NCBI GenBank assembly: GCA_031260295.1
Contig: JAIRKE010000010.1
Span: 1-64,000 of the forward strand
Reading direction: 5' to 3'
Source of the DNA: Azonexus sp.
GTDB lineage: Bacteria; Pseudomonadota; Gammaproteobacteria; Burkholderiales; Rhodocyclaceae
Length of the DNA: 64,000 nucleotides
Positions 46,193-55,200 of this stretch are shown piece after piece. The position numbers and the translations under genes were made by a program. Every line of letters starts with the position of its first letter. Within the stretch, counting starts at the first letter, position 1. A model generated the notes under the pieces. It did no database searches and was not told the DNA's origin. It saw only the letters and a program-made list of their open reading frames with translations.

Positions 46193-47364
46193 CATGCCGC
46201 CAGAAACTCCTTGATTAGCGGCGCGGTTCTCTCCACTAGTTCGCGCGCATCGCTGTCGCTGAAAATGAGCGACGGCAACAAACGAATCACCGAATCCGCC
46301 GTGACGTTGATCAGCAGCCCGGCAGCCAGCGCCTTGCCGACCAGTTCGCCGCAGGGCCGATCCAGCTCAATACCGATCATCAGGCCCCGGCCGCGAATCT
46401 CGCGCACGCCCTCGACGCCTGCCAGCGCCTCGCCAAACAACTGGCGGATAAGGGCGCCGACGCGGGCCGCGTTATCCAGTAAGCCCTCCTCTTCCATCAC
46501 CTGGATGGTCGTCAGGGCGGCGGCGCAAGCCAGGGGATTGCCGCCGAAGGTCGAGCCGTGATTGCCCGGCCCGAACAGCCCGGCCGCCCGGCCGCCGGCC
46601 AGGCAAGCGCCGATCGGCACACCCGAGCCCAAGCCCTTGGCCAGGGTGGCGATGTCTGGACTAACGCCGATCTGCTGATAGCCGAACCATTTGCCGGTAC
46701 GGCCCATGCCGCACTGCACCTCGTCGCAGATCATCAGCCAGCCCTGGCTGTCGCAGAATTCGCGCACACCCCGGTAATAGGATGGATCGACCAGATGGAT
46801 GCCGCCTTCGCCTTGGAGGATTTCCAGCATCACGGCCACGATGTTCTTGTTGTGCTCAGCGATGGAGCGAATCGCCTCCAGATCGCCGTAGGGAACCCGG
46901 ACGAAACCCGACACCAGCGGCTCGAAACCCGCCTGGGTCTTGCGGTTGCCGGTCGCCGACAGGGTTGCCAGCGTGCGCCCGTGAAAAGCCTTCTCCATGA
47001 CGATGATGGTCGGCAGCTCGATGCCCTGCTTGTGCCCGTAGAAGCGGGCCAGCTTGATCGCCGCCTCGTTGGCCTCGCACCCGGAATTACCGAAGAAAAC
47101 CTCCTGCATGCCGGACAGTTCGCACAGCTTGTCCGCCAGTTGCTCCTGCTCGTCGATGCGGTACAGGTTGGAGGTATGCAGCAGGCGCCCGGCCTGGGCG
47201 GCGATGGTGGCGACCAGTTTGGGATGGGCATGACCGAGGGTCGAAACAGCGATCCCGGACAGTGCATCCAGATATTCGCGCCCTGCGCAATCGAAGATCC
47301 GGCACCCCTGACCATAGCTGAAGGTCACGGGTAAACGGGCATAGGTGTTCATGACATGCGACAT
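46192..47364 (-). CDS. argD: Acetylornithine aminotransferase
   Basis: PLP-dependent class III aminotransferase of arginine (and possibly lysine) synthesis. 390 residues. MSHVMNTYARLPVTFSYGQG opening, GIAVSTLGHAHPKLV, FFGNSGCEANEAAIKLAR, PLP-contacting LMICDEVQCGMGRTG, and the Schiff-base Lys in IATLAKGLGSGVPIGA. The start is taken at 47364 (MSHVMN); 47352 is also possible and the frame extends to 47397. It is upstream of argF on the same strand, separated by the inverted-repeat element. Confidence 0.95.
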   Translation of the reverse strand: MSHVMNTYARLPVTFSYGQGCRIFDCAGREYLDALSGIAVSTLGHAHPKLVATIAAQAGRLLHTSNLYRIDEQEQLADKLCELSGMQEVFFGNSGCEANEAAIKLARFYGHKQGIELPTIIVMEKAFHGRTLATLSATGNRKTQAGFEPLVSGFVRVPYGDLEAIRSIAEHNKNIVAVMLEILQGEGGIHLVDPSYYRGVREFCDSQGWLMICDEVQCGMGRTGKWFGYQQIGVSPDIATLAKGLGSGVPIGACLAGGRAAGLFGPGNHGSTFGGNPLACAAALTTIQVMEEEGLLDNAARVGALIRQLFGEALAGVEGVREIRGRGLMIGIELDRPCGELVGKALAAGLLINVTADSVIRLLPSLIFSDSDARELVERTAPLIKEFLAA

Positions 47365-47503
47365 CAGGCAACCCCAACAAACGAAAACGGCGGCCATCGC
47401 CGCCGAAAAACGAGCCCCTCCGACAGATAAATTTCATCCGAAAGAGTTGCAGGAATTGGAATGTTAAGTGAAAAATAGAGGCTTGTATAGAACGACAAAA
47501 GCC

Positions 47504-48280
47504 ATGCGCATCGCCATTTTCAATCAAAAGGGGGGCGTCGGAAAAACGACGACTGCGCTCAATCTCGGCGCCGCCCTGAACCGCGCGGGCAAACCGCCGC
47601 TGCTCCTCGACCTCGATCCGCAAGGCCATCTTTCCAGTATCCACGGCCAAGCCCCGGTCGAAGCCAGCCGCAGCCTGTTTGCCTTCTACCAGGACAACCG
47701 CAGCCTGAGCGAGCTGGAAATCGACTGGGAGCACATCGGCCGACTGATTCCGGCGCACCAACAACTGATGAAGGTCGACTCGATTTTCGGCAAAGGCCCG
47801 GCCATTCTCAACAAGCTGCGCGTCGGCCTCGACGCGACCCTGGCCAGTCATCCCGAGCGCCCCTGCATCATCGACTGCTGTCCCTACATCGGCGTACTCG
47901 CGCTCAACGCCATCTTCGCCTGCGACAGGCTGATCATCCCGGTTTCGACCGACTACCTCTCACTGCAAGCCGCCGACCACATCACCCATACGCTGCAAGT
48001 GCTGGAACCCGTCCTCAAGCACCGTGTCGAGCGCCGCTACCTGCTCACCCGTTTCGACCGCCGGCGGCGCATGAGCGAGGACGTGCGTAAAAAACTGCGC
48101 AACCGCTATGGCGACGAAGTGCTGGACACGGTGATTTCCGAGAACGTGACCGTCGCCGAAAGCCCCTCGGTCAACCAAGACGTGTTCCGCCGCAACGCCT
48201 CCAGCACCGGCGCCCACGACTACCAGAGCCTGCTCGCCGAACTCGTGACCCGCGGCGACATGTCACTCACGCCGTCGTAA
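47504..48280 (+). CDS. Orphan ParA-family ATPase
   Basis: 258 residues. The deviant Walker A box is IAIFNQKGGVGKTTTALNLG, followed by LLLDLDPQGHLSS and CIIDCCPYIGVLALNA. No parB gene or parS-like repeat is near. Solitary ParA/MinD-like ATPases of this size position chemotaxis arrays, flagella or other cargo, or act in division; the role here is unknown. ATG 47504 matches the family start; the open frame begins at a GTG 12 codons earlier. The end overlaps the convergent 76-residue gene by 14 bases. Confidence 0.88.
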   Translation: MRIAIFNQKGGVGKTTTALNLGAALNRAGKPPLLLDLDPQGHLSSIHGQAPVEASRSLFAFYQDNRSLSELEIDWEHIGRLIPAHQQLMKVDSIFGKGPAILNKLRVGLDATLASHPERPCIIDCCPYIGVLALNAIFACDRLIIPVSTDYLSLQAADHITHTLQVLEPVLKHRVERRYLLTRFDRRRRMSEDVRKKLRNRYGDEVLDTVISENVTVAESPSVNQDVFRRNASSTGAHDYQSLLAELVTRGDMSLTPS

Positions 48281-48497
48281 TCAGGTCGACGACATCCTCG
48301 TAATTGAGATGCCCGCCACGCACCCCCGACGGCAGGCGTTCTTCTTGGCATTGCAGGACCTCGCAATCGCGGTAGATGCGCTGCAATTTCTGCCGCGCCG
48401 CCGCCTCGTCGGCCCCAAAAAAAGACAAGTTCTCCACCACCACACCATTGCGCGTCCGGATGCGAAAATGATATTTCGTGATCACGGCAGCCTGCAT
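48267..48497 (-). CDS. Small conserved-looking protein of unknown function
   Basis: 76 residues: MQAAVITKYHFRIRTRNGVV, VENLSFFGADEAAARQKLQR, IYRDCEVLQCQEERLPSGVR and GGHLNYEDVVDLITTA. The predicted fold is beta-alpha-beta with two cysteines. No family was recognised. Its stop lies inside the 3' end of the convergent parA gene, so the mRNAs would overlap by 14 bases. Confidence 0.7.
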   Translation of the reverse strand: MQAAVITKYHFRIRTRNGVVVENLSFFGADEAAARQKLQRIYRDCEVLQCQEERLPSGVRGGHLNYEDVVDLITTA

Positions 48498-48678
48498 GAA
48501 ACCCCCTGTGGATCATTGAACTAGGTCAAGTATATGCAGTGAATTCTGCAAAAACAATCTATCTCACTAATACCAAAGAAGTTTCCTTCACCTCCCTGGC
48601 GAAGCCGCCAAGGCATAGGCCCCTCTGCTAAAATGCAAGAGTGCTAGTCGTACCCAACCCCATGCAGAGCAAAAATCA

Positions 48679-48978
48679 ATGACAACGCTTGAATCGACCA
48701 CCTTCATCATTGTCGGCCTCACCAAGCAAGGCAAGAAATTTCGCCCCAGCGACTGGGCCGAGCGACTCTGCGGCGTCATGTCGGCATTTGGCGCCGAACG
48801 CAAGATGAAATACTCCCCCTACGTCGGACCGGGCGATTACAACGGCGAAAAGGCAGTCTTCGTCGATGGCCGGCTGGATGAAATCGAACCCATGGCCTAC
48901 CGCTTCATGCTCAACTTCGCTCAGGACAACGATTTGCAGATCGTCGATGGCGTCTGCCCGATCGACGGCAAAAAATGA
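48679..48978 (+). CDS. DUF3579-family protein
   Basis: 99 residues: STTFIIVGLTKQGKKFRPSD, WAERLCGVMSAFG, KMKYSPYVGPGDYNGEKAVF and NDLQIVDGVCPIDGKK. This is the betaproteobacterial DUF3579 pattern; the function is unknown. A TAAAAT box at 48629-48634 is a possible -10, but the -35 is weak. A strong bidirectional terminator follows. Confidence 0.88.
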   Translation: MTTLESTTFIIVGLTKQGKKFRPSDWAERLCGVMSAFGAERKMKYSPYVGPGDYNGEKAVFVDGRLDEIEPMAYRFMLNFAQDNDLQIVDGVCPIDGKK

Positions 48979-48995
48979 CACCACACACAAGCAAA

Positions 48996-49021
48996 AAAAT
49001 GGCGCCCGCGGGCGCCATTTT
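48996..49021. terminator. Bidirectional rho-independent terminator between the DUF3579 gene and rpsT
   Basis: AAAATGGCGCC (48996-49006) pairs with GGCGCCATTTT (49011-49021) around CGCG. There are A residues on one side and T residues on the other, so it can end transcripts from both convergent genes. Confidence 0.88.
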
Positions 49022-49040
49022 CACTGGATCGCAGCCAGAA

Positions 49041-49307
49041 TCAGGCGGCGAGCGCCTTGATCTGGGCAGACAGACGGCTCTTGGTGCGAGCGGCCTTGTT
49101 CTTGTGAACGATCTTTTTGTCCGCGATGCGATCGAGAACCGCGACGGACTTCTGGAAGACGCCCTGGGCGGCGGTCTTGTCGCCAGCCAGGATCGCCTGA
49201 CGCACGCGCTTGATCGCGGTACGCAGGGTCGAACGCAGGCTTGCGTTATGGGCGCGCTGCTTGTCAGCTTGACGGGCGCGCTTGCGGGCTTGTGCGCTGT
49301 TGGCCAT
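49041..49307 (-). CDS. rpsT: 30S ribosomal protein S20
   Basis: 88 residues, the usual length: [40 protein letters not shown], and [20 protein letters not shown] near the end. It is a primary 16S rRNA-binding protein. It is a single-gene unit here, with its own promoter (49342-49369) and terminator. In many Betaproteobacteria murJ lies next to it; here the minor-pilin cluster does instead. Confidence 0.97.
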   Translation of the reverse strand: MANSAQARKRARQADKQRAHNASLRSTLRTAIKRVRQAILAGDKTAAQGVFQKSVAVLDRIADKKIVHKNKAARTKSRLSAQIKALAA

Positions 49308-49341
49308 TAAATTTCCAAGTACGTATGAACGAAAAGCAACG

Positions 49342-49369
49342 ATTGTATCAGGAAACCACTCTCTTTCAA
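49342..49369 (-). promoter_or_regulatory. Sigma-70 promoter of rpsT
   Basis: On the minus strand TTGAAA (49364-49369) and TACAAT (49342-49347) are 16 bases apart, with TG one base ahead of the -10 (extended -10). It lies 34 bases upstream of the ATG. This is the best-formed promoter in the window. Confidence 0.72.
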
Positions 49370-49606
49370 GCGCGGCGCAGGATTATTTGGGAGCAAGCAG
49401 TCTTTCCGGACTCGTAGCAAACGAAAATTGTCCGGTTTCATTCAGCGCTGAAAGAGATACGCTTTGAAAAAACGCTTGGCGACCGGAGCCTGGTCCGGCT
49501 GACGTGGGCGAATCACATATAAAACAACCACTCATCCGGGGGAAGCAACCGCCGACCTCCCCAATTCGCCCTTGGCTGAAATATCAATTAAGGTACAACA
49601 CAATAC

Positions 49607-50176
49607 ATGAACCAGCAGAGTGCTTCCGTCATGCTCCAGCGCCTCCCACATTCCTGCTACATGCCGCCATCCGCCAAATCAGGTGGGTTCACCCTGATCG
49701 AGTTGATGGTTGTCGTCATGATTCTGGCAATTCTGGCGGCTTTTGCGGCACCTGCGATGCAAAACATGATCGTGCAAAACCGCCTGGCCGGCCAAACCAA
49801 TGAACTACTCGGCACCATACAGTTCGCCCGTGGCGAAGCCATCAAGCGCAATCAGAGCATCCGCTTCTGCCCCGTCGCAAACGCCGGCGACACAGCGTGC
49901 GACGCCGACGCCGGCAACTGGGCGCACTGGGTCGTCGCTCTCAACGCCGACGATACCGTATTACGCCAGGGCAGCATGCCCACCAACCTCCAGCTCAGCA
50001 GCGACCTGGACAACAACACGCTCATCTTCGCGCCCACCGGACTCAACAACGTTACCGACGGCGTTGCTGACACCATCACACTCTGCTCGCCAACCGGCAA
50101 CGGAGACACCACCCGCACCATCAAGGTTCGCCTCGCCGGTGGCACCACCATCAGTCAATCTCCTGGATGCAATTAA
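49607..50176 (+). CDS. fimT: Type IV minor pseudopilin FimT/FimU (GspH-like)
   Basis: 189 residues. The prepilin cleavage site SGG-FTLIELMVVVMILAIL (about 25-44) has Glu at +5. The GspH domain follows (NRLAGQTNELLGTIQFARGE, AIKRNQSIRFCP), with a cysteine-containing C-terminus (LCSPTGNG, SPGCN). It is processed by PilD and should join the minor-pilin complex that primes pilus assembly. First gene of the fimT-pilV-pilW-pilX-pilY1-pilE cluster. ATG 49607 lacks a close Shine-Dalgarno; an internal ATG at 49631 is possible. Confidence 0.9.
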   Translation: MNQQSASVMLQRLPHSCYMPPSAKSGGFTLIELMVVVMILAILAAFAAPAMQNMIVQNRLAGQTNELLGTIQFARGEAIKRNQSIRFCPVANAGDTACDADAGNWAHWVVALNADDTVLRQGSMPTNLQLSSDLDNNTLIFAPTGLNNVTDGVADTITLCSPTGNGDTTRTIKVRLAGGTTISQSPGCN

Positions 50177-50177
50177 A

Positions 50178-50651
50178 GTGAAAAAGATCATTCTTCCCTC
50201 TCGTTGCAAGCAGCGTGGCGTCAGCCTGCTGGAAGTCCTGATTGCCGTGCTCATCCTGTCTTTCGGCCTGCTCGGGCTGGCCAGCCTGCAAATGACCACA
50301 TTGCGCAACAACCAGAGTTCCTTCGAGCGTAGCCGGGCAATCATGGCGATCTACAGCATCGCCGACAGCCTGCGCGCCGACCCGGCAACAGCCGATGGCA
50401 CCCTGGAAACTAGCGCAGGTACTGCCGCAGCGATCATCGGCACCTGGAAAGAGAGCCTCATACAGCACTACTTGGGCAGCGACGCCGATGGCAGCGTCGA
50501 CTGCAAGTCAGAAATCATCGAACCGCCTGCTTTCGACCCGATCACGACCTACATCTGCACCATCACCGTCACCTGGAACGACAGCCTGGGGGGAATGCAA
50601 GGTGCGCAAGGTTCCGACACACACACCATGACCATGGAGGTACCGCTATGA
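50178..50651 (+). CDS. pilV: Type IV pilus minor pilin PilV
   Basis: 157 residues from a GTG start: MKKIILPSRCKQRGVSLLEV, LIAVLILSFGLLGLASLQMT. The cleavage site is RG-VSLLEVL, with Glu at +5 and the F-G-L-L-G-L-A motif of PilV. A larger open frame reaches back to 49800, but it runs antiparallel in sense to fimT codons. The start is one base past the fimT stop and the stop overlaps pilW (ATGA). Confidence 0.92.
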   Translation: MKKIILPSRCKQRGVSLLEVLIAVLILSFGLLGLASLQMTTLRNNQSSFERSRAIMAIYSIADSLRADPATADGTLETSAGTAAAIIGTWKESLIQHYLGSDADGSVDCKSEIIEPPAFDPITTYICTITVTWNDSLGGMQGAQGSDTHTMTMEVPL

Positions 50652-51643
50652 AACAGCATCCCCTCCTTGGCCGGCGCATGCCGATGCACCCCATGCGCGG
50701 CCTGTCCTTGGTTGAAGTGATGGTTACCCTGGCTATCGGCATGATAGTCACCTTGGGCATCGTCGGCATCATGCTCACCAACCGGCAGAACCTGCGCATC
50801 ACCGAAGGTCTCTCCGAATCGCAGGAAAATGCCCGCATGGCGTTCGAACTCATCGCCCGCGACGTGCGCCAGGCGCGTGACACCGGTTGCGGCACCGTAC
50901 CGGTTACCAACGCTCTCAATGCCGGCGACAACTGGTGGGAAGCATGGTGGCCCATCCGAGGCTTTGCCGGTGATGAAGACACTAGCGACATTGGTGCCGC
51001 CGCAACCGGCACCAACGAAGGCGAGCGCGTCGCCGACACCGAGGCCTTGCAGCTTCTGGGCAGCGGTGAAGCCCGCATCGTCAAAACAATCACAGCCGAC
51101 GGAACAACGATTAACCTGAAATCGCCCGCCGGCACCTTGGCTGGCGGACCAGTCATCGTCTGCGACCTGCTAACCGCCAGCCTGCACACGGCAGGTGCAG
51201 CCGGCGCCAATTCGATTACAGCCACCCCGGCAGTCGCCGACGGCGCCCCGGATCTGGGCAATCCGCCATTCCAGGTTTCCCGCCTGACCGCCGTCATGTG
51301 GTACATCGGCAACAATGGCCGTGCCACCGAAGGCGGACGTTCCCTCTACCGCATCAGCCTGCAGTCCAACGGCACCACTGCTACGGAAGAAATCCTGCCC
51401 GGCGTCGTCAATATGCAGATGAGCTACCACCTCAATGACACGAATAATTTCGTCGGGAGCGGCGCCCTCGCCGCCCAAGCTGACTGGGACAAGATCAACG
51501 CCATCCAACTCACCCTGACCACGGAAAGCACGCAGCGCAACGTCACCAGCGATGCCGCAACCGACTCGGAATTCGTCAGTGACAGTGACGGCCGGATACG
51601 CCGCGATATCACCCACGTCATCTCCCTGCGCAACACCATCTGA
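50648..51643 (+). CDS. pilW: Type IV pilus assembly protein PilW
   Basis: 331 residues. The prepilin motif is MRG-LSLVEVMVTLAIGMIV, then TLGIVGIMLTNRQNLRITEG and ENARMAFELIARDVRQARDT followed by GCG, which is diagnostic for PilW. The C-terminal half is beta-rich with INAIQLTLTTEST. It is translationally coupled to pilV and followed by pilX after one base. Confidence 0.93.
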   Translation: MKQHPLLGRRMPMHPMRGLSLVEVMVTLAIGMIVTLGIVGIMLTNRQNLRITEGLSESQENARMAFELIARDVRQARDTGCGTVPVTNALNAGDNWWEAWWPIRGFAGDEDTSDIGAAATGTNEGERVADTEALQLLGSGEARIVKTITADGTTINLKSPAGTLAGGPVIVCDLLTASLHTAGAAGANSITATPAVADGAPDLGNPPFQVSRLTAVMWYIGNNGRATEGGRSLYRISLQSNGTTATEEILPGVVNMQMSYHLNDTNNFVGSGALAAQADWDKINAIQLTLTTESTQRNVTSDAATDSEFVSDSDGRIRRDITHVISLRNTI

Positions 51644-51644
51644 C

Positions 51645-52268
51645 ATGACTACACATTTCCAGCGCCGCAGCGCCATTGCCCCACGCCGGCAACAGGGCAT
51701 TGCCCTGATCATGGCCATCATCATGCTCGTCATCGCCACCCTCATCGGCCTGGCCGGTATGCGCTACACCTCCTTGCAGGAAAAGCTCTCCGCCAATCTC
51801 TACGACCGGGCCATCGCCATGCAGGCGGCGGAGTATGCTCTGGGCGCAGCCGAAAAATGGTTGTTCGAGAACGGGGTTGAAGACGTCACCGCAACACCCA
51901 CCGTCGTCGACTGCAGCGCAGACGACGCAACAATCTGCCCCACCTTTCCTGACAGCACCTTCCTGACGGACGGCGCGGACAGCGACAACTGGGTATCCGT
52001 CAATCTCCCCGCCGATTTCAACCACGGCCTGAACGCCGACAGCAATCCACAATATTTCATCCAGTTTCTAGGTTTTAAATCCAGTGAAGCCCTCGCCGAC
52101 GGCGGCGGCTCGGCCACGTGCAATCAATACGGTAGTAGCTGCGGCTCTAATCCCAAGGAAATAGCATCGGTGAACGCCCTCTATCGGGTAATCGTGCGCA
52201 GCAGCACCCCCACGGCCGACAACGATCGCTCCATTGTCGTCCTGAGCAGTCTCGTCAAAGGTAGTTAA
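51645..52268 (+). CDS. pilX: Type IV pilus minor pilin PilX
   Basis: 207 residues. The N-terminus is RQQGIALIMAIIMLVIATLI, a pilin-like helix without Glu at +5, as is usual for PilX/GspK-type tip subunits. Then come MRYTSLQEKLSANLYDRAIA and MQAAEYALGAAEKWLFENG. ATG 51645 is set by the family start; the open frame begins earlier, inside pilW. It probably helps place PilY1 at the pilus tip. Confidence 0.9.
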   Translation: MTTHFQRRSAIAPRRQQGIALIMAIIMLVIATLIGLAGMRYTSLQEKLSANLYDRAIAMQAAEYALGAAEKWLFENGVEDVTATPTVVDCSADDATICPTFPDSTFLTDGADSDNWVSVNLPADFNHGLNADSNPQYFIQFLGFKSSEALADGGGSATCNQYGSSCGSNPKEIASVNALYRVIVRSSTPTADNDRSIVVLSSLVKGS

Positions 52269-52297
52269 TTTTCCAATCTTGCCTACAGGTAATCGCC

Positions 52298-55200
52298 ATG
52301 AAACAACCTGCCCGCAACAGCACTCAATTTCCGCAGTTTCGCCCACTCACCCTGGCCCTAGCCGTCAGCGCCGCGCTGGCTTCGCTATCGGTTCAGGCTG
52401 GCGTCGAGATCGCGCAGCAGCCCCTGCTCATCGCCGAACCCATTGCGCCCAACATCATGTTCATTCTCGACGATTCAGGGTCGATGAACTGGGAGTTCAT
52501 GCCAGGCGCGACTGGCTGGACAAGCGCCCCACCGGCCGGCCTGCCGACAACGGTCAGCGTCCGTGACATTCGCCTGCGCGCGGCCAATATCAACACGATG
52601 TGGTACAACCCGCTCCTGAAATACGATCCTTGGCTCAAACACGATGGCAGTTCCTGGGACAACGCCAATTACGACGGCGGTAACCTGGACGCCGACCCTT
52701 CTAAAAAATCCGGCAGCGGCACCCTTAATTTCAAGACCACGTTCACCCAGTGGAAGCCTATGACCACCGGCTCCGGCGACAATGGCATTGACAACAGCGC
52801 AACGGTATCGACAGGCACAGGATCAACCGGCTTAAGCGCCAATTGGCGTTACAACGGTTTTTACCATCTGACCGGCGACGATGCAACAACCGTAACCGAC
52901 TACAAGCGCTACGAGTTCATCTACGGCTGCGCCACCGGCACCGGTTGTGGTGATGCTGATAAACAATGGCGCGCCCGCCAGGTTTCACTGAAGACAGACG
53001 GCACAGACGACAGCACTAGCGAACTGTCCGAATTCGACTGGACCCCCTACGGCGGCGTCAAGCGCAGCGTCACGGAAGAAATACAAAATTACGCCAACTG
53101 GTTTTCCTACTACCGCCTGCGTATCACCATGGCCAAGGGAGCCGCCTTCAAGGCTTTTGCCAAATTAGGCAGTGGTTATCGTGTTGGCTATAACACGATT
53201 TGGGATCGACAGAACTACGAGATTCCGGTTGGAACCAATGATGGCCTTTTCTCCGGCGCAAACAAGCAAGCCTGGTTTCAGAAGCTTCATGATTCCATCA
53301 GCAATGATGGCACTCCGCTGCACAGAGCGTTACAGCGGACCGGGGAATATTATAAAAATGATACAGCCAGCGGGCCTTATGGCCCAGGCACCGGTAGCGC
53401 ACAAATTTCCTGCCGGCAAAACTTCGCCATTCTAACCACGGACGGTTACTGGAACAATAGGAATGACATCTTAGCTGCTCTTCAGGAGAACGTTGACGAT
53501 ACGGATGGAACGGAACACACGGACAGCAAAGGGAACACATACAAATACATAGCGCAGACCCCCTTCAGGGATAGTCATAGTTTCACGCTGGCCGACGCCG
53601 CCATGTATTACTGGAAAACCGACCTGCGCCCCGATATGGCCAATAACGTGCCCACCACCGCCAAGAATCCGGCTTTCTGGCAGCATATGCGCACCTTTGG
53701 CATCTCCATCGGCGAAAAAGGCACCCTGACCCCAGACCAGGCAACGCTGGACGCCCTCACGGCAGGCACCATCTCATGGCCCACACCTGGAGACGACAGG
53801 AGGGAAAACATCGACGACCTCTGGCATGCCACCGTCAACTCCCGGGGTGAATTTGTGGCCGCGACCAGCCCGGATGAATTCGCCAAGGCGCTAACAGACA
53901 CGCTTAACGCCATCGCCAGCGAAACGAAATATGAAGCCAGCGGCGGCGCCAGTTCGACGGAAGTGAAGGCGGGCGCCATGACCTTTTTCAGCCGCTACAC
54001 CTCCGGCACCTGGAACGGCGATATCGTCGCCTACACCGTGAATGAAATAACCGGCTTGCAGGACCAGACCGCGACCGTCTGGGAGGCCGAAAGCAAACTG
54101 CCCACCTGGAATAGCCGCAAGATTTACGTGAATGTCAACGGGGAAGCCAAGCCATTTCTCTACGGCAATCTGAGTGGCGCGCAACAGGCTCACCTCAGTT
54201 CCGATATCGTCGACTTTCTGCGCGGCGACCGCAGCAAGGAAGCGGACAAGCCCGGCGGCACCCTGCGCAAACGGGCCGGTGTCTTGCCGGCCTTCATCAA
54301 CTCGCAACTGGTGTACGTCGGCCCGCCGACACATGGCAGCCTCGGTAAATTTCCCCTTGCCGACGGCTCCAGCGCTTACCCTGGTTGGGCCAACGAGCCC
54401 GCGCAAAAGACCCGCAAACCGGTGATCTATATTGCCGGCAATAACGGCATGCTGCACGCCTTCGATGCCAGCGACGACGATGCCGTCAGCGGCAAGGAAA
54501 TCTACGCCTTCCTGCCCAATTTCTCGATTTCGGAGAAGCTGGCGAATTACGCCGACAAGGAGTACGGCTCCGGCGAGACGACGGCGAAGCCGCACCAGTA
54601 CATCCTCGATGGCGAACTGACCGTGGCCGATGCCTATCTCGACGGTAAGTGGAAGACCATCCTGGTCGCTACCCAGGGCCGAGGCGGCAGCGGCATCTTC
54701 GCGCTGGATGTGACGGACCCCGACAACATCGAGTTTCTCTGGGAAAAATCCGCCACCGATGACAACGCGCTGGGCAACAATCTGGGCAAGCCCATCATCG
54801 CCCAGGTCGCCAACAAGAAGTGGCGGGTCATTCTGGGCAATGGCCCGAATAGTACCGGTGACAAGGCGCAACTGCTCATGTTCGACCTGGCAATGGGCGG
54901 AATCACCAAGGTGGACACGGGAGTCGACGGAAACAATGGCCTTGCCGCGGTGAATCCCTGGGACAGCAACAAGAACGGTTTCTATGACACGGCCTATGCC
55001 GGTGATCTGCAAGGTAACGTCTGGCGGTTCAAGGATCTGGGCACGTCGCCCACTGCCGCCAAACTGCTTGCCGGCGGCGATAGCCGCCCCATCACGGCCA
55101 TGCCCTTGGTCGTCCGCAATCTGAAAACCGGCGCCACCTGGGTGTATGTCGGCACCGGCCAATATCTGAATATGGGCGACCTGCAATCACCTTTCAATAC

